Source of the DNA: Saccharicrinis carchari
GTDB taxonomy: Bacteria > Bacteroidota > Bacteroidia > Bacteroidales > Marinilabiliaceae
Direction of reading: 5' to 3'
Length of the DNA stretch: 64,000 bases
Assembly: GCF_900182605.1 (NCBI RefSeq)
Contig: NZ_FXTB01000005.1
Coordinates: 62,001 to 126,000, forward strand
This document shows positions 56,609 to 64,000 of the stretch, one piece after another. The notes under the pieces are model-generated. The model saw only the letters and a list, made by a program, of their open reading frames with translations. It did not search any database and had not been told where the DNA came from. The position numbers and the translations under genes are program-made. How positions within the stretch are numbered: position 1 is the first letter of the stretch; each line of letters opens with the position of its first letter.

Positions 56609-57169
56609 TCATGCTTCAATTTCTTCGTGAATGGCTTGAACAATGCCCATTCCGCGGTCGATGGCTTTTTGGTTAATGGGGATAAGGTGATGGTGACGCT
56701 CGGGCAAGGATTTCTTAAGCCCTTTTATCACATTTTCTATTTTCACCACCGGATTCACCTTAAGGAACCCGCCCAATACAATCATATTAAAGGTTTTTGA
56801 AGAGCGCATTATGGCTGCTTCCCGGGTGGCATCGACTCTGTAAATACGAATATCTTTGCGCGAGGGATGGCGTGTTATCCCATTGCCATCGTAAATAAGG
56901 GTGCCTCCGGGCTTTACCTGTCCCTCAAACTTATCTAAAGACTGCTGATTGAGGATGATGGCTGTATCAAAATCGTGCAAGATAGGCGAACTGATTTTCT
57001 CATCGCTTAATATTACGGTTACGTTGGCCGTACCACCCCGCATTTCTGGGCCGTACGAAGGCATCCAACTTACTTCCATATCCTGCATTACGCCTGAGTA
57101 AGCCAATATTTTACCCATCGAAAGCACACCTTGTCCACCAAAACCGGCTATAATAATTTCTTCTTTCAT
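56609..57169 (-). CDS. 2-oxoacid:ferredoxin oxidoreductase, gamma subunit
   Basis: The cytosolic gamma subunit of a four-subunit oxidoreductase that converts a 2-oxoacid and CoA to acyl-CoA and CO2 with reduced ferredoxin. I start at ATG 57169 so that the protein opens with MKEEIIIAGFGGQGVLSMGK, the typical start with its GFGGQG motif (186 residues). MPSYGPEMRGG is the family's next conserved segment. It is the last gene of the D-A-B-C operon at 59428-56609. The Vor (branched-chain) or Kor (2-oxoglutarate) assignment cannot be settled from sequence. Confidence 0.9.
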   Translation of the reverse strand: MKEEIIIAGFGGQGVLSMGKILAYSGVMQDMEVSWMPSYGPEMRGGTANVTVILSDEKISSPILHDFDTAIILNQQSLDKFEGQVKPGGTLIYDGNGITRHPSRKDIRIYRVDATREAAIMRSSKTFNMIVLGGFLKVNPVVKIENVIKGLKKSLPERHHHLIPINQKAIDRGMGIVQAIHEEIEA

Positions 57170-57245
57170 TTTTTTAAAATTAGTATCAAGTAACAAAGTA
57201 CAAAGTACAAAGTAGCAAGATTAAGTAAAAAATAGCACCTGCTCG

Positions 57246-58010
57246 CTATTGATCTTTCATATCGCCTAAGGGATAATAGGGTAGCATATTTTCTTCCATC
57301 CATTTATTGGCTTGTACCGGTGTCATTTTCCAGCCTGAGCTGCAGGTAGAAACCACCTCAACCAGAGAGGTGCCCTTGTTGGCCTGCTGATTTTCAAAAG
57401 CTTTACGCAAGGCTCTTTTTGTTTTACGAACATTGCCCGGCGTATGTACCGATTGCCGGGTAACATAGCAAGTACCCGGTAGTTGTGCCAGCAGTTCCGT
57501 AATTTTAAGCGGATTGCCATCGCGTGCCAGGTCGCGTCCCGTGGGACAGGTGGAAGCCGGCATGCCGGGTAAGGTGGTAGGTGCCATCTGACCTCCCGTC
57601 ATACCGTAGATACCGTTATTAATAAAAACCATCACTATATTTTCGCCTCGGTTGCAGGCATGTATGGTTTCTGCAGTGCCGATGGCAGCTAAATCCCCAT
57701 CGCCCTGATACGAAAATACATTTTTTTCGGGCATTAATCTTTTTACAGCGGTAGCCAGTGCGGGCGCTCTTCCGTGAGCTGCTTCCTGCCAGTCTATATC
57801 GATATAGTTATAGGCCAATACGGCACACCCAACCGGTGCAATGCCTATGGTGCTTTCCTGAATGCCCATCTCGTCGATAATCTCGGCAATTAATTTATGC
57901 ACCGTGCCATGGCTGCATCCCGGGCAATAGTGCATTACATTCTCTAAAAGAAGATCTGTTTTATCGTAAACAAGATTTTCGGGCTTAATTATTGTATTTA
58001 AATCTGCCAT
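57246..58010 (-). CDS. 2-oxoacid:ferredoxin oxidoreductase, beta (thiamine diphosphate) subunit
   Basis: The 254-residue catalytic subunit that binds thiamine diphosphate. The start CPGCSHGTVHKLIAE and the cofactor motif running from GDGDLAAIGTAETIHA to FINNGIYGMTGGQ are diagnostic. TLPGMPASTCPTGRD and later cysteines fit the family. It begins 3 bases after the alpha gene, so the two subunits are translated together. The substrate is a branched-chain 2-oxoacid or 2-oxoglutarate. Confidence 0.93.
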   Translation of the reverse strand: MADLNTIIKPENLVYDKTDLLLENVMHYCPGCSHGTVHKLIAEIIDEMGIQESTIGIAPVGCAVLAYNYIDIDWQEAAHGRAPALATAVKRLMPEKNVFSYQGDGDLAAIGTAETIHACNRGENIVMVFINNGIYGMTGGQMAPTTLPGMPASTCPTGRDLARDGNPLKITELLAQLPGTCYVTRQSVHTPGNVRKTKRALRKAFENQQANKGTSLVEVVSTCSSGWKMTPVQANKWMEENMLPYYPLGDMKDQ

Positions 58011-58013
58011 TGC

Positions 58014-59096
58014 TTATCCTCCTATTAATTTTTGTTGTAGCGCATCAACCACTTCGCTGGGTGAGTGAATGGCGCCACCGTAGCGGCCAAAATGCTCTAC
58101 TGGTATTTTACCGTTAACAGCCAGGCGTACGTCTTCCACCATTTGCCCGGCACTCATCTCTACCGATAGCATTCCTTTTACCCGGCCTGCCAATTCTTGT
58201 AACTGCAAAACCGGAAAAGGATAAAGTGTAATGGGGCGAAGCATTCCTGCTTTAATGCCTTTGCTGCGCGCTATCTCTATGGCTTTTTGGCATATGCGGG
58301 CACTTGACCCATAGGCCACGAACAGATAATCGGCATCGTCGCACATTATCTTTTCGTACAATACCTCATTTTTTTCTATCTCACGATATTTGGCTTGCAG
58401 CTTATGGTTAAATTCTTCCTGTACACTGGATTCGAGCTGAACAGAGGTAATTACCCTACGCTCTTGCCCTTTCTTTTTGCCTGTGGTAGCCCAGGGGTGA
58501 TGCTCCTCGATATACTCGTTGGTCCATCGCGGTTTTTGTTCGCCCAGTTCCACTTTTTCCATCATCTGACCTATCACACCATCGGATAATATCATGGCCG
58601 GATTTCGATATTTAAAAGCTAAATCAAAAGCTGTTTCTACAAAGTCGGCCATCTCCTGAACGGAAGCCGGAGCAAGAGTTATTAGTTTATAATCGCCATG
58701 ACCACCCCCTTTTACCGACTGGAAATAATCCGACTGTGCCGGTTGTATGGTACCCAGTCCCGGGCCTCCTCTTACTACATTGACCACTACACATGGCACC
58801 TCGCTGCCGGCCAAATAAGTAAGTCCTTCCTGCATTAAACTTACACCAGGGCTGGAAGAGGAAGTCATCACTTTTTTGCCACATCCGCCTCCGCCGTACA
58901 CCATGTTAATAGATGCTATTTCGCTTTCGGCTTGCAATACTACCATTCCGGTTGTGTTCCAGGGGGCTTCGGCCATAAGGGTTTCCATCACTTCCGATTG
59001 GGGTGTGATAGGGTACCCAAAGTAACCATCTGCACCACAGCGTATGGCAGCTTGGGCAATAGCCTCATTGCCTTTCATTAATTTTAGTTCTCTCAT
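58014..59096 (-). CDS. 2-oxoacid:ferredoxin oxidoreductase, alpha subunit
   Basis: A 360-residue cytosolic subunit combining the pyrimidine-binding domain and the transketolase-like C-terminal domain. It shows GADGYFGYPITPQSEVME at the start, the ESEIASINMVYGGGGCGKKVMTSSSSPG segment in the cofactor region, and SVEMSAGQMVEDVRLAVNG near the end. This short alpha type, paired with a separate gamma and a small ferredoxin subunit, is usually annotated VorB/KorA. It lets anaerobes make acyl-CoA for ATP from amino-acid-derived oxoacids and supplies low-potential electrons. Confidence 0.93.
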   Translation of the reverse strand: MRELKLMKGNEAIAQAAIRCGADGYFGYPITPQSEVMETLMAEAPWNTTGMVVLQAESEIASINMVYGGGGCGKKVMTSSSSPGVSLMQEGLTYLAGSEVPCVVVNVVRGGPGLGTIQPAQSDYFQSVKGGGHGDYKLITLAPASVQEMADFVETAFDLAFKYRNPAMILSDGVIGQMMEKVELGEQKPRWTNEYIEEHHPWATTGKKKGQERRVITSVQLESSVQEEFNHKLQAKYREIEKNEVLYEKIMCDDADYLFVAYGSSARICQKAIEIARSKGIKAGMLRPITLYPFPVLQLQELAGRVKGMLSVEMSAGQMVEDVRLAVNGKIPVEHFGRYGGAIHSPSEVVDALQQKLIGG

Positions 59097-59194
59097 TTAT
59101 CTAAAATTTATTCTTTTACTACTCATTATGCATCTACCTATACCTGTGCTTTAACATCGGCATACGCATAACAAAACATCGTTGACGAATGATT

Positions 59195-59428
59195 TTAAGC
59201 TGGAACCCGTTTTGCCCGGTATACTGTTATGCATGTATCCGGACACATGATGGCACAGTTGGAACAGCCCGTACAGGCATCCGGATTAGCCATATAGGCA
59301 TAATGGTATCCTTTGCCGTTCACCTGGTCTGCCAGCTTAATTACTTGTGTGGGACAGGCAGTTACGCACAGGTTGCACCCTTTGCAACTTACCGTATCTA
59401 CAACAATCGCCCCTTTAGCTTTAGCCAT
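59195..59428 (-). CDS. 2-oxoacid:ferredoxin oxidoreductase, delta (2[4Fe-4S]) subunit
   Basis: A 77-residue ferredoxin-like subunit with two clusters, CKGCNLCVTACP and CTGCSNCAIMCP, about 30 residues apart, the normal spacing for this subunit. It is the first gene of the operon, 98 bases before alpha. It carries electrons from the thiamine site to soluble ferredoxin or to the flavodoxin encoded nearby (61047-61568). Confidence 0.93.
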   Translation of the reverse strand: MAKAKGAIVVDTVSCKGCNLCVTACPTQVIKLADQVNGKGYHYAYMANPDACTGCSNCAIMCPDTCITVYRAKRVPA

Positions 59429-59654
59429 AATTTTTATCGTTTAATTTTATACTTGCAATCTATGTAAATATGCTATTTTATCTTATGATAGTAGTCATCA
59501 AATACCCATGACATTTTGCAGACAATAACCATCATCCCAATAAATCTAATAGTCGCCTCGTCTGTCGCTACTTTCTTTTAAGTACATTGGCCAGCCAGCT
59601 TGTCTGTCGCAAGAAGGCTTCTCCCTCTGGCTATTCTTTCTTCTTTTATTTGCC

Positions 59655-60971
59655 TTAAAAGCTTTGCTCAAACATGGCCAGGCGCTTTTCCAGTTCAGTA
59701 AACCGGCTTAGTTTGGTTTGCGAAACACAGGCTCTAACCCCCTGAATGCGGCTGCCGGTATTTCGTAAACCAAGTCCGCTAATGCCAAAATATAAAAGTT
59801 TTTGAAGCAACTCGCCTTCTGATAATCCGGGATACCCTATGGTAAAGTAAAAACCGTCGGCTATTTGTTCGTCTATATCTTTGTCGTAAACAATATAAAA
59901 GCCATAACGTAAAAACAGTTCTTTCATTAGCTTTGCCTTTATACCATACTCCCGTAGCTCTTCTATAAAGTTGTACTTCCCATCGCAGGCTGCTTTGTAC
60001 ATAGCCGCTACCGCGTATTGTGCAGAATGGCTCGCTCCTGACGACAACGAATATAGCAATCTTCCTACGATAACCGGCCCGAAATTACCTACCCCAAACC
60101 TAATTTTTAACGATTCAAAATAAGTAGAAAACAGACGGTGTGATATGCACAATGTGCCAAGTCGCTGGCCTGCATAGCTAAACACTTTCGAACTTGAAAT
60201 AAGCAGGGCGTAATTGTTGGTATATTTGGCTACGGTAGCTTGGTAAGGTGGTTGAAAAGGTGTGGAGATATCCTGTCTGAAATCCATTCCAAAGTAGGCA
60301 AGGTCTTCAATGGCAATCGCATCGTATTTATCACATAGTTTACCTATTGTCTCTAATTCGTTGGGACGCAGGCATATCCATGTTGGGTTATTGGGGTTGG
60401 AATAAACAATTGCGCAGATATTTTCATTAATGAGGTAACTTTCCAGCTTTTCTTTCAGTTTATCGCCACGGCAATCAAATATATCAAATGTTTGATACTT
60501 AATGCCTAGCACTTTTAGCTGTTGTTTCTGTACAGGAAAACCAGGGTCGATAAAAAGGATGGTATCTTTTGTGGGGGAGAGATTTGAAACCGCCATAAAA
60601 AGGGCAAAGCTGGCCTGCATGGTGCCCACAGTAGGTACAAAGCACTCCTCGGGTAAATCAATATCAATAAATGCTTTGGCAAAACGGCTGGCCTCACGTT
60701 TAAATATTTTAGCTCCATCCAATGGAGGATACGCAGAGGCAAGCCCCTTCTTCAGTGCTTCCACCTCGGCATCTACGCCTATTTGCGGGGCAGAAAGTCC
60801 CGGCACACCCATCTCCATCCGTATAAATTGTTCGCCACTGCGCGCTTCAATGCTATTAACAATGGTAACAATTTCCCTAATAGTAGCTTTTCCTAAATCA
60901 TCAATGTTTTGTTCCTTTACGGCGGTATCTACAATTTTTTTATCGATAATAGTACCTTTTTTAAGTTTCAT
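59655..60971 (-). CDS. Pyridoxal-phosphate aminotransferase, class I/II
   Basis: A 438-residue cytosolic fold-type I enzyme. Markers include YSNPNNPTW with the substrate-carboxylate Asn, EDLAYFGMD with the Asp that binds the pyridine nitrogen (223), and the Schiff-base lysine Lys262 in SSSKVFSYAGQR, followed by the phosphate-binding Arg. The Bacteroidetes subgroup with this long N-terminus has no fixed substrate. Its place between the oxoacid oxidoreductase operon and a flavodoxin suggests it makes oxoacids from amino acids for that enzyme; this is inference. Confidence 0.9.
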   Translation of the reverse strand: MKLKKGTIIDKKIVDTAVKEQNIDDLGKATIREIVTIVNSIEARSGEQFIRMEMGVPGLSAPQIGVDAEVEALKKGLASAYPPLDGAKIFKREASRFAKAFIDIDLPEECFVPTVGTMQASFALFMAVSNLSPTKDTILFIDPGFPVQKQQLKVLGIKYQTFDIFDCRGDKLKEKLESYLINENICAIVYSNPNNPTWICLRPNELETIGKLCDKYDAIAIEDLAYFGMDFRQDISTPFQPPYQATVAKYTNNYALLISSSKVFSYAGQRLGTLCISHRLFSTYFESLKIRFGVGNFGPVIVGRLLYSLSSGASHSAQYAVAAMYKAACDGKYNFIEELREYGIKAKLMKELFLRYGFYIVYDKDIDEQIADGFYFTIGYPGLSEGELLQKLLYFGISGLGLRNTGSRIQGVRACVSQTKLSRFTELEKRLAMFEQSF

Positions 60972-61046
60972 TGCGTTATGATTTAGATGAATAAAAAAAG
61001 TTTATTCAGGATATGGAAGATAGCAAGTATGCTATCTTCGCTTGCG

Positions 61047-61568
61047 TCAGAAGCCTTCCTGCTTTAGGTCATTGAGCCAGTTTTTAATTCTTGGGTGGGT
61101 TTTCTCAGGTTCGTTGTCCTCGTCTAAAGGCAGCCCCATAAATTTACCGTCAACTATAGCTTCGGAATCCGTGTACTGATATCCCTCATCGGGCACAGCT
61201 CCATATACATCAACATTTAAAGCTTTTAGCCTTTGATACAACCATCCTATGGCATCTACAAAGTGACCGGGATAGTTAATTTGGTCGCCCAATCCGTAAA
61301 TGGCCACGCGTTTATTTTTCCAGTTTACCTGGTTTAGATGGGTGAAAAAAACATCCCAATCGTCGTCTTCATGTTCTGAATCCCAATTGCTTCTGCCCAA
61401 AGTAGATATGCCAAATATCAATTTTTCGTAACCGTTCAATGACGAGGCATCGCAATCTTTTATTGCGGTAAGGTCAGTTGAATCCTCACCCAATTGTTGC
61501 GCTATTACAATGGCTACTTTTGCCACACTTCCTTTTGCAGGACCATAAAATACACCTGTTTTGCCCAT
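61047..61568 (-). CDS. fldA: Flavodoxin
   Basis: A 173-residue cytosolic FMN protein from the ATG at 61568, which gives the normal start MGKTGVFYGPAKGSVAKVA with the phosphate-binding loop (a GPAKGSV variant of the usual T.TGNT). The flavin-stacking region STLGRSNWDSEHEDDDW and AIYGLGDQINYPGHFVDA are typical of long-chain flavodoxins. It could replace ferredoxin as the electron carrier for the adjacent oxidoreductase when iron is low. It is divergent from the pseudouridine synthase gene. Confidence 0.9.
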   Translation of the reverse strand: MGKTGVFYGPAKGSVAKVAIVIAQQLGEDSTDLTAIKDCDASSLNGYEKLIFGISTLGRSNWDSEHEDDDWDVFFTHLNQVNWKNKRVAIYGLGDQINYPGHFVDAIGWLYQRLKALNVDVYGAVPDEGYQYTDSEAIVDGKFMGLPLDEDNEPEKTHPRIKNWLNDLKQEGF

Positions 61569-61759
61569 ACTGTTTTTTTTTATTTGTAACCTACCCCCAA
61601 CTTTCACAAGCTAAAACCAAACTGTACGTTTTAAGTATTGCTTGGGTGCTTTATCCTTGTTCTTGCTGCATTATCATCAAAATTGCTCTTTTATAAGCAC
61701 AAAAACAATAACATTTCTCATGCGTTTAGGATAACTTTACCGTTTTATAATATGTCATT

Positions 61760-62656
61760 ATGGATAAAGGTATATCAGCAGAAATCATAGAGTCATATAC
61801 TGTAGCTCCCAGGCAAGAACGGATAAGGTTGTCAGATTTTGCACCAGGTATTTTTGCCAGCCTCAACTCTATTAAAAGTACTAAAAAAGCAATTAAAAAA
61901 GGAAGGGTGCTGATAAACGGAAAACGGGGATATTCTGGTGATTATATTTGGGGTGGCGAATCAATTTGTTTATTAAGAGAAGAAGAGCCGAAGCAAAGAG
62001 CCACCCTAGAAATAAATTTGGAGGTGCAGTACGAGGATGATTACTTAGCTGTTGTAAACAAGCCGGCAGGCATATTGGTGAGTGGCAATAAGCGCTTTAC
62101 GCTGCAAAATGCATTGGGTAAGGTGCTCAAACCCAGCTCAAGAAGGGATGCATTGGCCCGGCCTGAGCCTATCCACCGTTTAGATTATCCAACCAGCGGT
62201 GCTTTGTTGGTAGGTAAAACAGTCCTTGCCACCCAGCTTGCCAACAAAATGTTTAAGGATCGTACTATTATAAAAAGCTATCTGGCGGTAACTATCGGCA
62301 AACAAAATAGATTTGGCGTGGTGCAAGATAAGGTGGAAGGAAAAGCAGCCAAATCAGAATATAAAGTGTTGCAGTCGCACCCATCCAAACGTTTCGGATT
62401 TTTGAATTTGGTGCAACTCACCCTGCATACGGGTCGGCGGCATCAGCTGCGTATACACATGGCCGGTATCGGTAACCCTGTGTTGGGCGATGCGGAATAC
62501 GGTACCGAAGGGCTAATATTAAAAGGTAAAGGTTTGTATCTGCATTCGCATTCTTTGCAATTTACGCATCCTATTACACACAAAGCTATTAAGGTGGTGC
62601 TTGCTCCGCCAAAGAAGTTTTTTAAGTTATTTGCCGAAAGATTGGCGGAGCTATGA
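61760..62656 (+). CDS. RluA-family RNA pseudouridine synthase
   Basis: A 298-residue cytosolic enzyme that isomerises uridine in rRNA or tRNA. The N-terminal S4-like RNA-binding part (about 22-72, IRLSDFAPGIFASLNSIKSTKKAIKKGRV) precedes the catalytic domain with VVNKPAGILVSG and the active-site motif HRLDYPTSG, whose Asp142 is catalytic. TGRRHQLRIHMA is the third conserved motif. Most family members have HRLDxxTSG, which is met. Which uridine is modified is unknown. Confidence 0.92.
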   Translation: MDKGISAEIIESYTVAPRQERIRLSDFAPGIFASLNSIKSTKKAIKKGRVLINGKRGYSGDYIWGGESICLLREEEPKQRATLEINLEVQYEDDYLAVVNKPAGILVSGNKRFTLQNALGKVLKPSSRRDALARPEPIHRLDYPTSGALLVGKTVLATQLANKMFKDRTIIKSYLAVTIGKQNRFGVVQDKVEGKAAKSEYKVLQSHPSKRFGFLNLVQLTLHTGRRHQLRIHMAGIGNPVLGDAEYGTEGLILKGKGLYLHSHSLQFTHPITHKAIKVVLAPPKKFFKLFAERLAEL

Positions 62657-63313
62657 TGGCGGATTAGGGAAACTATCAACGAGTTTTCTCAAATCCCGGA
62701 CATGGTGCGGCTTCGTCCCTTTAGGCGGAGCCTACCTCATTTTAATACAACTATATTCAAATGTTTGCTTTTCGACAAGCGCTTTAAAACAGGATCTATC
62801 TAATAATCGTTTTCATTGTAGTAGTCTTTAATGTCAGGATTGTCAGCCGTTTCGTTATCTCCTTTCCACATGCTTTAAAACAAGCAAGGTTCAGATGGTC
62901 AGTAAATTGTATTGTTCTTCTTCGCATTAAATGAGACAGTTTGTGTGACTAGGCGCGCTCAGTGTCTGCCCCGATTCTTCGGAGGTGTGTTCCATTAATT
63001 CTAATTGTTTATCGCATATGTGGATCGTATCTTATTATAGTATCCTTTAGCAAGTGAAATCTCACCTAAATGCTTGTAACCCTTTTTTAATTTATAGATT
63101 TTTCTCGTTACTAAAAGGGGTTTCGGCTTCTGTTTTTACCAGACAGACTGCAGTATTAAAGCCCTCTTTTTTTAAGCCTGTTTTTTGCATCTAACACAGA
63201 ATGTTTAAAACAGATACAAAAATAATGAAATTGAACATTTCAAAATCTTTAAAATGAGGGTAATATTGTGTCGGAAACTTAAATTAACAATTAGTAACTA
63301 AAAATAGGATAAA
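62657..63313. other. Intergenic stretch of about 650 bases upstream of fucI
   Basis: No supported gene. On the minus strand two short frames look protein-like but have no recognisable family: about 30 codons ending near 62935, and 23 codons at about 62800-62871 ending in YYNENDY. They may be gene remnants. The last 60 bases are AT-rich and probably the fucI promoter region. Confidence 0.45.
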
Positions 63314-64000
63314 ATGGCAAACAGGTTAATTGGTGATTTACCAAAGGTAGGAATCAGACCCGTTATCGACGGTCGGGAGAATGGCGTAAGAGAATCTTTA
63401 GAAACGCAAGTAATGGATCTCGCAAGGGCAGCAGCAAAATTTATTGAAGACAACTTACGCTTCCCAAGTGGCGAAAAGGTTACGTGTGTTATAGCAGATA
63501 CCTGTATTGGTGGAGTTGCTGAAGCCGCCATGTGTGCCAATAAATTTAAAAAGGAAGGTGTTGGCGTATCCCTAACTGTTACTCCCTGCTGGTGTTATGG
63601 TACCGAAGTGATGGATACAGATCCGCTTATGGCCAAGGCAGTATGGGGATTTAACGGAACGGAGCGCCCGGGAGCGGTGTATCTGGCCGCCGCTTTGGCC
63701 GGATATACCCAAAAAGGATTGCCCACTTTTGGTATTTACGGGCGTGATGTACAGGAAGCAGGCGACACCAATATACCCGCCGATGTGCAGGAAAAATTAT
63801 TGCGCTTTGTAAAATCTGCTCTGGCAGTTGCCCAGATGAATGGCAAATCATACCTGTCGCTCGGGTACAGCTCAATGGGTATTGCCGGGTCAATGGTTGA
63901 TGGTAATTTCTTTCAGGACTACCTGGGTATCCGCACTGAGTTTGTCGAGTCCGTTGAAATACTTCGCCGCATGGACGAAGGTATCTATGACGAGGAGGAA
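63314..64000 (+). CDS. fucI: L-fucose isomerase, N-terminal part (runs off the window)
   Basis: The first 229 codons are open with no stop before the window's end. The product starts [30 protein letters not shown], the usual opening of L-fucose isomerase, and continues with [46 protein letters not shown] and [13 protein letters not shown]. It should convert L-fucose to L-fuculose (and D-arabinose to D-ribulose) in the cytosol with Mn. The first metal-binding and catalytic residues lie beyond this point. Other fuc genes would be expected to the right. Confidence 0.95.
   Translation, partial: MANRLIGDLPKVGIRPVIDGRENGVRESLETQVMDLARAAAKFIEDNLRFPSGEKVTCVIADTCIGGVAEAAMCANKFKKEGVGVSLTVTPCWCYGTEVMDTDPLMAKAVWGFNGTERPGAVYLAAALAGYTQKGLPTFGIYGRDVQEAGDTNIPADVQEKLLRFVKSALAVAQMNGKSYLSLGYSSMGIAGSMVDGNFFQDYLGIRTEFVESVEILRRMDEGIYDEEE

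Noticed and set aside
59560-59615. GTCTGTCGC occurring twice in the gap between the ferredoxin subunit and the aminotransferase
   Set aside because: Two 9-base copies about 40 bases apart without symmetry or neighbouring structure; not enough to call a site.
1-64000. CRISPR arrays, rRNA genes, prophage structural genes, intact insertion sequences
   Set aside because: I looked for regularly spaced repeats, rRNA core sequences, transposase motifs and phage genes and found none beyond the recombinase relic.

Overview
The window looks like chromosome of an anaerobic, polysaccharide-degrading member of the Bacteroidota, probably class Bacteroidia near the Marinilabiliales. The signs are SusC/SusD genes, a one-protein hybrid two-component regulator, an S46 dipeptidyl peptidase, three proteins with type IX secretion (T9SS) C-terminal sorting domains, ferredoxin-linked 2-oxoacid oxidoreductase genes, and promoter boxes matching the Bacteroidetes TAnnTTTG element. 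The order-level assignment is inference.

Left part (1-20.7 kb), mostly core genes: DPP7-type peptidase; MarC protein; viroplasmin/RNase H protein; an orphan TPR-LytS-type sensor kinase; a Cys/Lys/Glu-rich exported peptide divergent from an RprXY-like two-component pair; alanine dehydrogenase; UraA permease; a Clp-N-only protein beside a gene relic; an orphan MacB/FtsX-type permease; zwf-pgl; a YwqK/MORN-repeat protein; a T9SS subtilase; xseA.

Carbohydrate part (21-54.8 kb): (a) a hybrid two-component system next to a GH16 beta-glucanase with a fascin-like module and T9SS tail; (b) a xylose block of GntR-type regulator, xylB, xylA, xylE and a GH3 enzyme; (c) a decayed susC plug segment; (d) a cellulose/beta-glucan locus of Nudix-like regulator, GPH symporter, GH94 phosphorylase, GH9 lipoprotein, susC, susD, surface lipoprotein and GH3, with a convergent GH5-CBM-T9SS endoglucanase. 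The likely logic is that GH5 and GH9 cut glucan at the surface, SusCD imports cello-oligosaccharides, periplasmic GH3 trims some, and the GPH symporter passes the rest to cytosolic GH94 for phosphorolysis.

Right part (54.8-64 kb): a frameshifted serine-recombinase relic, tRNA-Arg(UCU), a four-subunit Vor/Kor oxidoreductase operon, an aminotransferase, a flavodoxin, an RluA-type pseudouridine synthase, and the start of L-fucose isomerase running off the window.

The main structural observation is that the last 12 bases of the tRNA-Arg gene recur, in the same orientation, at 27552-27563. This brackets the xylose block, the cellulose locus and the recombinase relic as a possible integrated and decayed island of about 28.9 kb. 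The best candidates for less-described biology are that bracket, the hairpin series between susC and susD, the large periplasmic insert in the GPH symporter, and the Cys-rich peptide paired with a Cys-bearing sensor kinase.
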